Of a DNA stretch of 64,000 nt, positions 1 to 11,546 are shown one piece after another (positions within the stretch are counted from its first letter, which is position 1; each line of letters starts with the position of its first letter). The stretch is taken from the NCBI GenBank assembly GCA_015039465.1, contig MU130698.1, positions 309,873 through 373,872 of the forward strand. The letters run 5' to 3'. This DNA is from Phlegmacium glaucopus. Lineage: Eukaryota; Basidiomycota; Agaricomycetes; Agaricales; Cortinariaceae. The notes beneath the pieces were generated by a model. That model saw nothing but the letters and a program-made list of their open reading frames with translations. It was not told the DNA's origin and made no database searches. The position numbers and the translations under genes were made by a program.

Positions 1-374
1 CTGTGGCCAGGCATAGGGCACAGACTGCTGGGCCTTGTGAGACTGCGCCAGATGGAAAAGAGTGGTGTTTGGAAGGAGATTGTTGAGGGTTAGGGTAACG
101 ATTATATGGAGGAGGGGATAAACGGTGACGGGAAGGCGTGTTTGCAATTCGTCGAGTAGGTGAACGCGAGCGTGAAGGATTATGGGGACGACCACTACCA
201 CTGGCCGTCCTGAAGTGCTGCTCCTTCTTGCGGTAGTTACGCCGCCTGGGGGTTCGCGTCGTATCTTGACGACCTTCCTGCCCAGCCATGTTGCTGTGGG
301 CTACCCGTAACTTTGTATGCCGATAAAGAATACACAGGTTTGAATTTGATACAAACCGGCCGTTTCGGATGAGC

Positions 375-438
375 GGTGCATGGTGCATGGTGCATGGTGC
401 ATGTTGCATGTTGCATGGTGCATGGTGCGTGGTGCATG
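375..438. repeat. 7-bp tandem repeat (GGTGCAT)n
   Basis: About nine head-to-tail copies of a GGTGCAT heptamer with a few substitutions (GTTGCAT, GGTGCGT) are visible. The rest of positions 1-516 holds no gene that I can support. The repeat lies just beyond the 3' end of the minus-strand gene at 517-1425, so it may be in its 3' flank. Confidence 0.9.
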
Positions 439-516
439 AGTTAGGCGGTGCACAGTGTGAAATATAATGTTTGGCACAGTATGAGATAAGTGAAGAGGAA
501 AATGAGAGGAACAGGG

Positions 517-1425
517 TTAGCTGATGGTCGTCATAAGAAAAGGGGTGTAAAAACTGACCTCGTTAAGAGAAGATAGCTGAGCTTTATCCAAGATCTCCTT
601 GTAGATACTCTGTAGTAAATCTTCGTTAATAACGCCGATGTTGAAGGCGGATCCCAGCCTTAGTTGATCGTGCCATTCGCGTCGCACTCTAGCCTGGTAG
701 ATAATGAGGGCTCGTTCTCCGAATTCACGCTGGCGATAGGGGTGTAATTCGAGTTGCGTAAAGAACTGAGCAAAGGCGTTAATGGCCTTTTCGGACCACT
801 GGAATTTGGTCATCAATGGAATGAAAGCGTTTTTGGCCATGGACATTTGGCAAAAACTTAGCTCGTTATCTGGAATGACGTTCTTAGCAGCTTTGAGAGA
901 GGATACCGATTTCAATGTGACCATGTCGTCGACCTTGGTTAGCCCAAAGGTGTCGTCGTTTTGCGTGAGCTGAAGCTGCGTGGCATCTGCACAACCTTCA
1001 GGTGTGAGGTACCACAGCTCAACGTATTCGAAGTCTTCGATTCGTTTTAGAGCGTACTGCGCTGGTCTAGGGGCGATGTAGTTGCCAACCGTAGTGGAGT
1101 CGTCGAAATCCTTCATCTTAAGTTTCTTCTTTTCAGGCTCCGCTCTGTCGTCGTCTTGTTCCAGGGGCACCTGAACTGCCTGAGGTTCTTCCTGCTGCAG
1201 TTGCCCTAGTGCTTCTTCAGCTGCATTGGCGTCGTCGATTACCTGCTGATCCCATCTTTGGACGCGTTCGTCATGATTCTGCGTCCATGACTCGTTGAGA
1301 GCTTGTATGGCTTGTTCCAAAGTCATCCCATTCTGCGTCAGAATGTTTCGAAGGACGTTGTAGTGCGGTCCAGCGTGGTCTGGCCTCACTTCTAGGTGGG
1401 GATTATTAATAATCCTCTCGTCCAT
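517..1425 (-). CDS. Uncharacterised acidic/helical protein, probably a multicopy fungal family
   Basis: A 302-codon open frame starts at an ATG at 1425. The product has a charged Gln/Glu-rich stretch at about residues 55-95, a KKKLKMKDFDD segment, and then a well-conserved-looking globular half rich in aromatic residues (FEYVELWY, HPYRQREFGERALIIYQARVRREWHDQL). The last codons may be read past a splice site: a GTCAGT donor follows CTT-AAC-GAG, with GCTAAC-type branch sequence downstream, so the true C-terminus could differ after SSLNE. I recognise no enzymatic motif. From memory, related hypothetical proteins are abundant in mushroom genomes and often sit among transposons; that is recollection, not a search result. 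It abuts the truncated end of repeat unit m1, which fits a mobile or repeat-associated gene. Confidence 0.65.
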   Translation of the reverse strand: MDERIINNPHLEVRPDHAGPHYNVLRNILTQNGMTLEQAIQALNESWTQNHDERVQRWDQQVIDDANAAEEALGQLQQEEPQAVQVPLEQDDDRAEPEKKKLKMKDFDDSTTVGNYIAPRPAQYALKRIEDFEYVELWYLTPEGCADATQLQLTQNDDTFGLTKVDDMVTLKSVSSLKAAKNVIPDNELSFCQMSMAKNAFIPLMTKFQWSEKAINAFAQFFTQLELHPYRQREFGERALIIYQARVRREWHDQLRLGSAFNIGVINEDLLQSIYKEILDKAQLSSLNEVSFYTPFLMTTIS

Positions 1426-1700
1426 AGTATTCTAGGGAGTCGGATTTGATAAGTATATAGAAAGCAATTAAAGTATTGCTTAGGGTTTGTGTTTCAGCAA
1501 GAGAGTGATTACTCAAGGAAAGTGTTGAAGTTAATTTAAAGAGCGAAAAACAAGCGAGAGCGAGGCAGAGAGCCAGAAACTGAGGGTGAACGATGGGAGT
1601 ATTAGAAGAAGAAGCGTGTAACGCTGTGACATCCCACGTTCACTCAAAGACTTGATTCTAGTCTACGCTCATTCTTTGCTAAGACGAGAATATTGAGACC
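1426..1700. other. Upstream flank of the 517-1425 gene; no gene seen
   Basis: This stretch lies between the start codon of the left gene and the truncated edge of repeat unit m1. It is purine-rich on the plus strand and contains no recognisable ORF or element. Similarity to the repeat family begins near 1701, where the gene 2 exon/donor motif (CGGTCAC-GGTATGTGTCAC on the minus strand) appears. Confidence 0.6.
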
Positions 1701-1884
1701 TAAACTGGTTATTGAAGTGACACATACCGTGACCGCCGTCGTCAAGGTCTTCTGAACGCTCACGTCCATCGATAACGCTTCTACCTCATTCGACGACCTT
1801 CTCAATTCAAGATGATATTATTTTATGTGGCATATAACATCATACAAGCGAGAAAAGCATAGCAAAAAGGTACCAACAAAAAGA

Positions 1885-2062
1885 TCATGTCCACTGATGG
1901 GATTGAAGAACTTGAATTTCAGGGAAAGGATTGCTCCTTCAATAACGCTATTCGGTATCTGACCCAGACGAGACAAAAAGATCATGTCCGTTGATTGGAT
2001 TGAAGAACTTGAACCTCAGGGGAAAGATTGCTCCTTCAATAACGCTATTCGGTATCTGACCC
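1885..2062 (-). repeat. Two copies of a ~91-97 bp tandem repeat over the gene 1 stop (unit m1)
   Basis: The block containing GATACCGAATAG-CGTTATTGAAG, then a Phe/Asn-rich segment and CCAATC, occurs twice (minus-strand reading; GATACC at 2056 and 1959, period about 97 bp). It carries the gene 1 stop codon, so the second copy is downstream of the coding region. The same block is present once in p2, twice in p1 and p4, and three times in p5. Confidence 0.8.
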
Positions 2063-2862
2063 AGACGAGATCGTATGGTAATCCTCGTCTTCAACTGACC
2101 CTGCAAATGTATGTTAGCAACGCTTTTCACAAAATCAAAAAAGATATGTACCCCTTTTTGAATCTGTGTTTATGGTGGTCTCTGCGTCCTCGTCAGACAC
2201 CCCAGAAGTGGCTGTCGATGTCGACGTAGCTGATGCAGGGGTTGATGGTGGCGGCGTGGGTGGAGATAAAGATGGAATGACAGGAGGGTTCGAGCCTCCT
2301 GTACTTGCGCCTCCTGCAAAGGGATATTAATGTCAATCAAGGATCGATAAAGGATGGATTGTGAAATTAACGTACTTCCCGAGCCCATGATAGGGAATTG
2401 ATGTGCAGAGATGTCCTTGGTATGCCTCCGAGTCCAGGACGCACCCGAACGCCCGTTGTATGAGCTGGCCGTTGATGGGTACCTTGACGGGGGTCGCGAT
2501 GCCCCACCAGTTCCTGTGTTATTGGTAGTGGAATGGTCTCTTGGGATCGTTCCTGCTGATGCATGTATAAAGTGATGTGGTTGTTGTGGTCCCGTCCTCT
2601 GGCGCCCTCCGCCGCGTTGATGGCGACTTGGGCCCGAGCTTGGAGGTCGATCTTGTTGCTGTTGAGCCGTTCCCTGATGTACAGGGCCATTCCAAACCGG
2701 GGAACTGTAAAATGGTTGCCCATGCAAGGGCATATTGATGACATGCAATCCCAAGAGGAATGTAGGGATAGATGGTGGCAGAGAGGGTGGCTGTTGATTG
2801 ATTGATGGTGGTTGGGACGACGGCGAACGCGGAGAGTTAGAGTTGGAGTTGTTGTGCATCAT
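2045..2862 (-). CDS. Gene 1 of unit m1: Pro/Ser-rich disordered protein, three exons
   Basis: Exons 2862-2376, 2313-2152 and 2100-2045 give 705 nt (234 aa). Intron 1 starts GTACGT, has a TTGATTGAC branch region and ends TTTGCAG. Intron 2 starts GTACAT, has GCTAAC and ends TTTGCAG. The protein begins Met-Met-His-Asn-Asn-Ser and has a Ser/Pro/Gln-rich N-terminus, a short hydrophobic/aromatic patch (PTFLLG, QPFYSSPVWNG), and an Arg/Gly/Ser-rich middle. A Ser/Thr/Pro tract encoded by exon 2 follows, and the tail is acidic (SVEDEDYH, SGSDTE). There is no signal peptide or known domain; disorder is inferred from composition. The exon structure matches the other young copies and all length differences are multiples of three, which argues that the frame is or was under selection. 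Function is unknown. Confidence 0.6.
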
Positions 2863-3080
2863 ACCTAGTAGTAGGAGGTTGTGTGGCTTGTGTTGAAGTT
2901 GAGGGGATGGATTGCTGTTGTCTCTGTCTTCGGATTATAGCTTTATATATGTGCTGCTTGTGTTCCTTGTTTGTCTATTTCGTACACAATTTGCTCACAG
3001 AATATTTTTCAGGACAGTGACTCATTCCCATCAAGATCTCAGGAATGTGTACTACTTTGGCTTAGGCTCAAGCCAACCCC
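2863..3080 (-). promoter_or_regulatory. Gene 1 promoter of unit m1 (TATA and dyad)
   Basis: On the minus strand a CATATATAAAGC TATA-type box (about 2941-2952) lies roughly 80-90 bp before the start codon. The dyad at 3057-3076 reads TTGGCTTG-AGCC-TAAGCCAA on the minus strand, one mismatch from perfect. Both sites and their spacing recur in the other copies. Confidence 0.6.
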
Positions 3081-4604
3081 TATGTTTGACGTGATAACGA
3101 CGCTAAAATACATGTGTTTCTGAGTGCAGGGAACGTTTTGTAATTCATGAATCAAGCCTTGCACTCCGCAGATACCTCACTGTTTGCCTCACAGCCGTCT
3201 CAAAGCACCTCCATTTGTTGACTAGTCCGTTTAGACAGTTGGTACCTCGTAGTCACTCGTTCACCCGACGGTTTTACATGTTACATCAATTTTTTCCGAA
3301 TCTGTTATAGTTCATCGGAAGCAGAAATACCTGATTCACATCTCTTACTTCCATTATTGTAGTGCGAAAGTCTTACGCTGCTACATCCACTCGATATACG
3401 CAAGATGTAAGTCTTTTGTTCAACACTATTGGCTTAGTTGCTAGTGAGTACTTGCGAAACACAGGACTGGGATGGGCCCCAAAACTCATACATGCGTTAT
3501 CTCCGTATACCCCCCTGTTACATAAATACTTTAATATTTATTAGTCTCGACACTTCAGCCGCTCATAGCCACCGGCCTGCGTGCTCCTGCGTGCTCCTGC
3601 ATGTACGTACTTCCCAAGATTTCCCCTTATGTGTCCAGTTCCCCTCATTTGTGCGTTATCTCCGTAAAATACTTCCTTAAATATTTATGTTTTTGTCTCG
3701 AAATTTCAGCCGCTTATAGCCACCGGCCTGCCTGTACGTATATCCCAAGATTTCCCCTCTCACATATGTTCAGTTCCCGAATAATATCGTCAAGCGCGGC
3801 TGACTTGTACACGCTGCTGCCTCGTTCATGTTCAAACACTTTTGTATCCATCTCAAAGTAAATAACCATTGGCATCCATGTAATGTTTCGTGAAAATTTT
3901 TCACCTTCTCACCCATGTTCTAGTTCCTGAGTAACTAATATCGTTATCCACGGCCGGCCGCCTTGTTCCATCGACACACAACTGAAAGGTATTATCCTTT
4001 TTCTAGAACAAGGGTTCAGACGCCAGGGTTCAAAGAATCTTGGCATAAGCCGATCCTGGATATTTTTCTAAATCTCGGTGTATCATTTAAACTCCAGGGA
4101 TGGGGTCGATTCCCAATTTCCCATTATACCTAGTTGAAATCGTTGCAGGGTACTTATGCAACACACATTCAGGCTTGATAACGATTCCAAATTGTTGAAT
4201 GTTGCGAATATACCAGGGCCAGATATTATTTTTTCACGCGATTGCTTAACTTTGAGTACGAAGAAAGCTAACTCTGATAAATGGTAGCAGATGTAGCAAG
4301 GGACGACAGCAACAAGTTTGCTTCGCCTGTATCCTCCCTCCCTCACCACATACGTGCACGCCGGACACCTTGGCAGGCCGATAACTTCTGCCGTGGTTAC
4401 AGCTCTTCATGAGGTCAGTAGTAGCTCCTTGAGTCGTAGGCCAACACTACCCTCTAGTGTGAGGCCAATGCTCCAATGCAGTATCAAATCGAAGCTCCCA
4501 ATTCCAACCACCAAGGGCAAGGCGGAGAGGCCCACAACCTATAAATCGTCATGGGTTCAAGTTTTAGATATCATGTACCGAAATGGAACGAACGAAACAA
4601 TTTA
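3081..4604 (-). other. Inter-unit spacer (upstream of m1, downstream of m2 gene 2)
   Basis: About 1.5 kb of sequence is shared with the spacers of the other units (for example 15017-16600, 18419-19760, 28306-29590, 31766-33050 in the opposite orientation). It includes recurring GTTATCTCCGTA, GCCACCGGCCTGC and GGCCGGCCG blocks. Short open frames occur in it but shift between copies, so I do not call a gene. It could hold regulatory sequence for gene 1. Confidence 0.6.
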
Positions 4605-5820
4605 CTTATGAAGAAGCGCCTGAAAGCTGTACCTTGAAGACGCTAAACACCCCCTTCGCAACACTCACTGCCTCCCAACTCGAAAACATTGCCCACAAGC
4701 TAATAATGCGATCCTTGAAGTCGTGTTACACCTGATTGAAGTGCCAGGGGTTGGCCGCATTAAAAGATCAAGCGAAAGGAAAGAAGTTTCAATAGAAGGA
4801 GGATTGGCACGGTCGCCAAGCTGATAGTAACCTGTCGATTTGGGGTGAATACGAGAATTACCGTGGTCAACGTCACTTGACCCGAAGAAAGAAACACACC
4901 ATTGGGTCGTGTAATAAATAAGCACTCGAGGAGATCGAATAAAAGAATGGTATTTACCTGGTGAAAGTCCAGAGGATCCTCATGATCGTCTACATTGTTC
5001 GTTTGATTGGCAACCGCCATAGTCACATTATTCGCGCAAGTGGTATTTCCTTCAGATCCGCTCAGTCTTCCTTTTAGTAGGAACGCTGGCGGTCTCGTTC
5101 TGTTAAATTTCTCATCGACATACCTACAGATTGAAAAAAAAAAACATATCATCAATCCGGGTATGAGCCACAGTCCCACGAAAGAACCTTACCGAGTGAC
5201 TTGAATCCAATCGGCTTCTGGTCAGACTACGTTCTGCTTCTTTGTAGTAACTTGCCACGTCGACTTGGACTTGAACAGTTGCAGAAGAAGCCCAAGACGC
5301 AAAGGTGAGAGATGGATTTCGCATACGCAGAAGCGCGGCTCAAGCTCTAAACGCAGGATGCAAACCACCCAGAAATATCCAAGTGTTTTTCTAGGATGAA
5401 GTTTGAGCAGGAAAACCGACGAATGGATGATCGGATGGTGTAGTTGTAGATGGATGAGCCGAATCTGTATGAGCGAATAGATTGGCAAAGAGGTACAACG
5501 TCTTCCTGCTTGGTGTTTTGGAACTGTCACTGGTTTGCTGTGATATTTCCTGACGGAGAAGTACTATAACACCAGTGTAGTGGAGAAATAAATGAATTAC
5601 ATGGAAGTTTACGGGAAAAGGGAGAGGCCCCATAAAATTAAGCCGATGCCGAAATAGAAAATCGGCCACGTGGCTTTGAGACTAAGCCGTCACATAAATC
5701 TCTGAACCATTATTGCCATTTTTGGACTTTTCAGGTGACACTGTGACATTGTCAAGTTCCTGTCTTCCATCGATAACGATTGTATCTCACTCACCAGCCT
5801 TTTCGATTCAAGATAATATC
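4605..5820 (-). pseudogene. Gene 2 region of unit m2 (coiled-coil/membrane-type frames)
   Basis: Reading the minus strand, several exon-like open segments recur in the same order in m4 and p3. They are an alanine/lysine-rich helical piece (ASYYKEAERSLTR) ending at a GTAAGG donor, a piece after a CTGTAG acceptor (YVDEKFNR, then a helix like NLLKARLSG and NTTCANN), a piece starting HPKSTGYYQLGDRANPP, and a C-terminal piece (CNTTSRIA, SSYSFQAL). In this copy the segments are not joined into one clean frame: stops and frame changes occur between them. I infer a multi-exon gene or its remnant; no known family is recognised. Confidence 0.4.
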
Positions 5821-5823
5821 ATT

Positions 5824-6799
5824 CTATGTAGTGTATAATGTTGTACCAAGTAAGGAAGGCCAGAGCAAAAAGGTACCGACAAAAGAATTATGTATGCTGA
5901 TTGGATAATTTGGATTGATGGAATTGAATCTCCAGGGACAGGGTCCGTATTCGGTATCCGACCCAGACGAGATTGTATGATAATCGTCGTCTTCTACCGA
6001 CCCTGCAAAAATATGTTAGCAACACTTTTCACAAGATCAAAAAAGATACGTACTTTCTTGTACATCTCTGTCTGCCGTCATATCTTCGGCCTCGTCGGAC
6101 ACCCCAGAAGTAGCAGCCAAGGTCGAGGTCGATGGGTACGTTGGTGGCTGCAGCGCAGGTGGAGATATTGCTGGAATTACAGCAGGGCTGCTCGAGCCTA
6201 CTGTAATCGCAGCCCTGCAAAGGGATGTTAATGTCAATCAATAAAGGATGGATTGCGAAATCAACGTACTTCCCAGATCTAGGATAGGGACTCGATACCC
6301 CGAGATATCCTCGGTAAGCACCCGAGTCGGGGAGAGATCCGAGCGATCCCTCTTATATCGCTTTCTGCTTCGGTTTGGTTAGTTGCAGCCGGCTGATGGG
6401 TTCCCTGACGGGGGTTTCGATGCCTCTCACCAGTTCCTGTGTTGTTGCCAGCATCCATGGTGGCCATGGATGCTATTGGAACGATCTCTTCTGATCGTTC
6501 CCAACATAACATGTTTATCGGTATTAGTCTTGAGCCCCCATCCTGGGGCACCCCCCGCCGTGTTGATTGTGACTTGGGCCCCAGCTTGGAGGTCGATCCT
6601 GATATTGTTCAGCTGTTCCTTGATACGCAGTGCCAATCCAGAATGGCAAGCCGTAGAAGGATTGCGCACCCCAGGGCATAGCGTTGGCCCACAAGCTCAA
6701 GACAAATGGAGAGAAGAACTGCGATGACAGGTAATTCGGATGTGGTTTGGACTGCGGTGAAGTCTGAGAGTTGGATGTAGTAGTAGGGCGTTGTGTCAA
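5824..6799 (-). pseudogene. Gene 1 of unit m2 (older subfamily), broken
   Basis: The equivalent of the young start codon is lost (ACATCC for the ATGACG region), and an upstream ATG at 6799 opens a frame into the conserved NAMPWGAQSFYGLPFW segment. That frame stops at GAC-TAA in the middle of exon 1. Both introns are still recognisable (CTTTGCAG and TTTTGCAG acceptors). Exon 3 reads SVEDDDYHTISSGSDTE and, unlike the young copies, has TAC where they have the TAG stop. It continues for about 40 codons through a hydrophobic stretch to LYTT and a stop at 5824-5826. I therefore read it as a decayed copy of a longer ancestral gene. Confidence 0.5.
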
Positions 6800-6967
6800 A
6801 GCCGAGGGGAGGAATTGCCAGTGCTGTTGTCCCTGCGATGGGACTATAGTCTTATATATGTGGTACTTGTGTTCCTTATTTGTCTATTTCGTACACAATT
6901 TTACTCACAGAATATTTTTTCAGGACAGTGACTCTTTCCCATCAAGGTCTCATGGATGTGTACTACT

Positions 6968-6987
6968 TTCGCTTAGGCTTAAGCCAA
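6968..6987 (-). promoter_or_regulatory. Conserved dyad upstream of gene 1, unit m2
   Basis: The site reads TTGGCTTA-AGCC-TAAGCGAA on the minus strand, one mismatch in the inverted repeat. It occupies the same position relative to gene 1 as in all other complete units. A TATATAAG-type box lies between it and the gene 1 start (around 6853). Confidence 0.5.
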
Positions 6988-7681
6988 CCCCCTTTGAACT
7001 TTCTATGTTTTGTCGTGTATGTGTTGTTTGAGTGCAGGGAACGTTTTCTAATTAGCCTTGCACTCCGGAGATACCTCATGGTTTGCGTCAGTCATCTCAA
7101 AGCACCTCCATTTGTTGACTCATCCATTTAGACAGTCGGTAACTCAACAGGCTAGTAGTCACCTACTTCACCGAACGGCTTTTGTTACATCAGTTTTTTT
7201 CCGAATCTGTTATAGTCCATCGGAAGCAAAAATATCTGGTCCGCATCTCTGACGTTCGTTATTGTAATGTGCGAAACTCTTACGCTGCCACGTCCACTCA
7301 AAATACGCAAGATGCAAGTCTTTTGTTCGACACTGTTGGCTTAGGCGCTAGTGAGCACTTCCGAAACACAGGGCTGAAGCTCCCTTTGTGCGTTATCTCC
7401 GTATATCCCTTTGTTAAATATTTTAATATTTATGTTTTAGTCTTGACCTCATAGCCCACCGGCCTGCATGTAAGTATATCCCCGAGATTTCTCCTCATGT
7501 GTTAACTTCCTGAGTAATATCGTCAAGTGTTCAAACACCTTTTATGCTCATCTCACGGCGAACAGCCAGCGGCATCCATGTAGTCTTTCGCGAAGGTTTT
7601 TCATGTTTTCATAGTACATATTTTACTACTTCCCGAGTACCATCGTTATCCACGGCTGGCCGCCTCACTCTACTCCCGTAC
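6988..7681 (-). other. Inter-unit spacer between m3 gene 2 and m2 promoter
   Basis: This is a shorter version of the conserved upstream spacer, with recognisable GTTATCTCCGTATA, CAAGATGCAAGTC and GGCCTGCATG blocks. No gene is supported. Confidence 0.5.
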
Positions 7682-8160
7682 TTAATTCATGAGTATTATT
7701 TTCATCAAACGTACGAATAAATTGGATACCTGGAGGTAATACGGAAGTAATGGTTTCGCATTTTGCTCTCCAGAATCAAATTGAAATACCTTTTTACCGA
7801 GGTGCAAGAATGAAAATAACAATGAAAGGGGATAATAAATACAGGTTCGCCTTGTTCCCAATACGTTCCGATAGCTGTTGAAAAATTTGTTCATAAAGTG
7901 ATCGATAGGAATCAAACATGTAAGCGGTCTACATTGTTTATTAGATCGATAAGACCGAGAGTCATTGTTCCCGTTATTTTTCCGTAAATCACTGACAAAC
8001 AGCATCAATGATTGCCATTTTTGGACTTTTCAAGTCACACCGTGACGTTGTCGACAAATGTCAAGTTCTTCTGAACGCTCACATCCATCGATAATACTTC
8101 TATCTCATTCAACAATCTTTTCAATTCAAGATAATATCATTCTATGTAACATAACATTGT
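7682..8160 (-). pseudogene. Gene 2 fragment of unit m3
   Basis: The 5' part of gene 2 is present (minus strand), with a 108-codon open stretch containing NNGNNDSRSYRSN and PIDHFMNKFFNSYRNVLGTRR. The corresponding exon in p2 has the same NNGNNSRSYTG sequence. The 3' half of gene 2 is missing, because the m2 upstream spacer follows directly. Likely non-functional. Confidence 0.4.
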
Positions 8161-8331
8161 ACGGGGTGGGGAAGGCCATAGCATAAAGGTACCGACAAAA
8201 GAATTATATACGCTGATTGGATAATTTGGATTGATGAAATTGAATCTCCAGGGAATGCCAGGTGAAGGTCCTCGTCCATGTCCCATCCTGCCACCAGTGC
8301 TTATATTTCGCCCCGGCGCAAGTGAAGGTCT

Positions 8332-9089
8332 CTATTCGGTATCCAACCCAGACGAGATCGTATGAAGATCGGTCGTTGTCCCTGCAAAAGTACGTTAGCA
8401 ATGCTCTTCACAAAATCAAAAAAGGTACATACCTTTTGTACATCTCCTGGTTGTGGTCGTCTCCGCGGCCTCGTCAGACACCCCAGGAGGTCGAGATTGA
8501 GACAAGATGGAGGTAGATGGAGGTGAGGTCGATGTGGATGCAGGCATGGACGAGGAGGATGTGGGAAGTCCATGATAGGGACTGCATACGCCAAGCTGCT
8601 TGCGGTAAGCATCCGAGTCTAGGGACCCGAGCGATCCGTCGTCTACCGTTTTTCCTGCTTCTGTTTGGTTAGTTTCAGTTGGCCGACGGGTGCCCTGACG
8701 GGGGTATCGATGCCTCACCAATTCCTGTGTTGTTGCAAGCATCCATGCAGGCCATGGATGCTATTGGAACGATCTCTTGTGATCGTTCCCGACTTCACAT
8801 GTTCATTGGGTATAATGCGGAGCTCCCGTCCCGGGGCGCCCCCCGCCGCATTGATTGCGACTTGGGCACCAGCTTGGAGGTCGATATTGTTGTTGTTCGG
8901 CCGTTCCCTGATACGCAGGGCCAATCCAGAATGGCAAGCTGTAGGAGAATTGCGCACCCCAGGGCATAGTGTTGGCCTGCGAGCCCAAGACGAACGGAGA
9001 GAAAAGTTCTTGGACAGGTATTGGCTATTACTCGGATGTGGTTGGGACTATGGAAAAATCTGAGAGTTGGAGTTGGAGTTGTGCGTCAT
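8332..9089 (-). pseudogene. Gene 1 of unit m3 (older subfamily), broken
   Basis: The start ATG is present at 9089 and the N-terminus reads MTHNSNSNSQIFP, followed immediately by TAG. Downstream sequence matches the family in another frame (NTMPWGAQFSYSLPFW). Exon 2 is shortened and exon 3 has lost the SVED block, although GLDTE-stop remains at 8332-8334. Just downstream, a 51-bp insertion (8271-8321) lies between 9-bp direct repeats GTGAAGGTC. Confidence 0.5.
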
Positions 9090-9282
9090 ACGTAGTAGTA
9101 AGGGGTTGTGTCAAAGCCGAGGGGAGGAATCGCCAGTGCTGTCGTCCCTGCGATGAGATTATAGTCTTATATATGTGGTCCTCGTGTTCCTTGTTTGTCT
9201 ATCTCGTACACAATTTGACTCACAGAATATTTTTCCAGGACAGTGACTCGTTCCCATCAGGATCTCATGGATGTGTACTACT

Positions 9283-9302
9283 TTGGCTTAGACTTAAGCC
9301 AA
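9283..9302 (-). promoter_or_regulatory. Conserved dyad upstream of gene 1, unit m3
   Basis: The site reads TTGGCTTA-AGTC-TAAGCCAA on the minus strand: both 8-bp arms are perfect and only the spacer differs from other copies. Retention of the arms in a unit whose coding region is broken suggests either recent decay or a role independent of the protein. Confidence 0.55.
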
Positions 9303-9959
9303 CCCCCTTTGGACTTTGTATGTTGTGTCGTGTATGTGTTTCTGAGTGGTGCAGGGAACATTTTCTAATTAATGAATCAAGCCTCGCCTAGATACCTCAG
9401 GGTTTGCGTCAGTCATCTCAAAGCACCTCCATTTGTTGACTCGTCCATTTAGACAGTTGGTACCAACAGACTAGTAGTCACCTTTGTTCACCCAACCGGT
9501 TTTTGTTACATTACATCAGTGTTTTTCCGAATCCGTTATAGTTCATCAAAAGGAAAAACATCTGGTTCGCATCTCTGATTCTCGTTATCGTAATGCGCAG
9601 AATTCTTACCCTGCTACGTCCACTTAATATATGCAAGATACAAGTCTTTTGTTCGACACTGTTGGCTTAGGCGCTAGTGAGTACAGGGCTGGAGCTCCCT
9701 TTGTGCGTTATCTCCGTATATCCCTTTATTAAAATATTTATGTTTTAGTCTCGACATTTTTCACGAAGGTTTTTCATGTTCCTCACACATATTCTACATC
9801 GTCATCCATGACCATGATGAACCGCTGGTTCAACCCTGGTTAGGATGGAATTTATCCTTCATATCATTACTTTCTTCCGCGCTCATGTCCTGCGATTTTA
9901 CAGTTTCACACACACCAGTGACGCACTACATCTACTTAAGGAACTTACTATCAACTAGA
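9303..9959 (-). other. Inter-unit spacer between m4 and m3
   Basis: This is a shortened conserved spacer with no supported gene. It shares the TTCCGAATCCGTTATAGTTCATC and TCCGTATATCCC blocks with the other spacers, written here only as landmarks. Confidence 0.5.
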
Positions 9960-11546
9960 TCCTCGGAGGTCTGTCTCTAATACGGGATTATAGGCAAGAA
10001 TAGCAGAGGAGATCTCTACGAGTCTGATTTGCCCACTTAAAGATTGAGTACGATTTATTGTGATCCTCTTTACGAGTTCGCCCTGCCCAATAAATTCGGG
10101 TACGAGGAATGCTTAATGGATCAACTTGAATGAACGATGGAAGATAATATTTGGTATCGGATAAAAGGCACAAGTGAAACGTACATTCGCCATTCGAAAA
10201 CATCATATTCGAGGGATTCATATTGCACCCGCCGTAGTAACCTATCGATTTTGGATGAATACGAGAATGACCATCACTTGACCCGAAGAAAGAAACACAC
10301 CGTTGAGTCGTGTAATGAATAAGCACCCGAGGAGATCGAGTAGAAGATTAGTATGGAGCTGGTGAAAGTCCAGAGGACTCATGAGGATGCCAGCAGCGTC
10401 TACATTGCTCGTTTGATTGGCAACCGCCGTAGTCAGGTTATTCGTGCCAGTGGTATTTGCTTCAGGTTCGCTCAGTCTTGCTTTCAGCAGGTTAAATTTC
10501 ACCTCAATGACAGCGGTCTCGTCCTTCTTTTCAATTTCTCGTCAACGTATCTACAGATCAGAAAATAAACAAACATATAATCAATCCATGTATGAGAGCC
10601 ACAGTCCTACGAAATAAACTTACCGAGTGACTTGAATCCAATCGACAGAGTAGTTCCTGGTCAGACTACGTTCTGCTGCTTTGTAATAGCTTGCCATGTC
10701 GACTTGGGCTTGGACAGGCGCGAAAGAAGCACAAGACGCCAGGATGGTAGATAGATTTTGAATACGCAGAAGCGGCTCTAATCCCCGGATCTGAACAACC
10801 GAGAAATATCCAAGCGCCTTGCTAGGATGAACAGTAAAACCGAGTAGCGGATTAGATGGTGTAGGCCGCAGATGGATGAGCGAATGAATTGGTAAAGAGT
10901 ACAACGGTCGCCGAGTCTTCCAGAGCTTGTTCGGTGTTGAGGAACCGCCACTGATCTGCTGTGGTATTTTCCTGACGGAGAAGTATTATGACATCGGCGT
11001 AAAGGAGAAATAAAAATGAATTACATCCAAGTTTACGGGAAAAGGTAGAGAGGCCGCCATAAAATCAGTGTTCTCAGAGAATTGCGAGTCCTTTGTATTT
11101 TTTTGGCAAGATGCATCATGATATTCCTGTACTTAATGCATGAGTATTATTTTTATTAAACGTAGATACGAATAAATTGGATACCTAGTAATGATTCCGC
11201 ATTTTGCTCTCCAGAATCAAATTTTTTTTATCGAGCTGCAGTCAGAAAAGAATGAGAATAACCGTGACAGAGGATAATACTCACGAAAAACAAGTCCGCT
11301 TTGTTCCCAATATGGTTGAGAAAAGTTGTTCATAAAGTGATCGATAGGAATCTAACATGTAAGCAGTCATTAGATGACGACCGAGAGTCATTGTTCACCG
11401 TCAGAACCATCTGATAAACAGCATTATTGCCATTTCTGGACTTTTCAAGTAACGCCGTGACATTGTCAAGTTCCCCTGAACACTCACATTCATCGATAAC
11501 GATTCTATCTCATTCAACGACCTTTTCAATTCAAGTTAATATCATT
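9960..11546 (-). pseudogene. Gene 2 region of unit m4, longest minus-strand copy
   Basis: The minus strand carries a 94-codon open exon ending at a GTAAGTTT donor. It contains VQIRGLEPLLRIQNLSTI, then QAQVDMASYYKAAERSLTRN and SVDWIQVTR. A later exon-like frame carries NLLKARLSEPEANTTGTNN, LTTAVANQTSNVDAAG and a leucine-rich tail. These segments are conserved with m2, p3 and the shortened gene 2 of p1/p4/p5. Near 10140-10230 the sequence matches the WWMYVSLVLFILFLRSF membrane-type segment of p5, but diverged. Whether a full frame is expressed cannot be decided by eye. Confidence 0.4.

Noticed and set aside
237..437. 66-codon minus-strand frame over the heptamer repeat
   Set aside because: Its N-terminal half is a translated tandem repeat, with no protein-like composition elsewhere.
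375..438. Tandem repeats considered as a CRISPR array
   Set aside because: The heptamers are contiguous with no unique spacers, and the sequence is eukaryotic.
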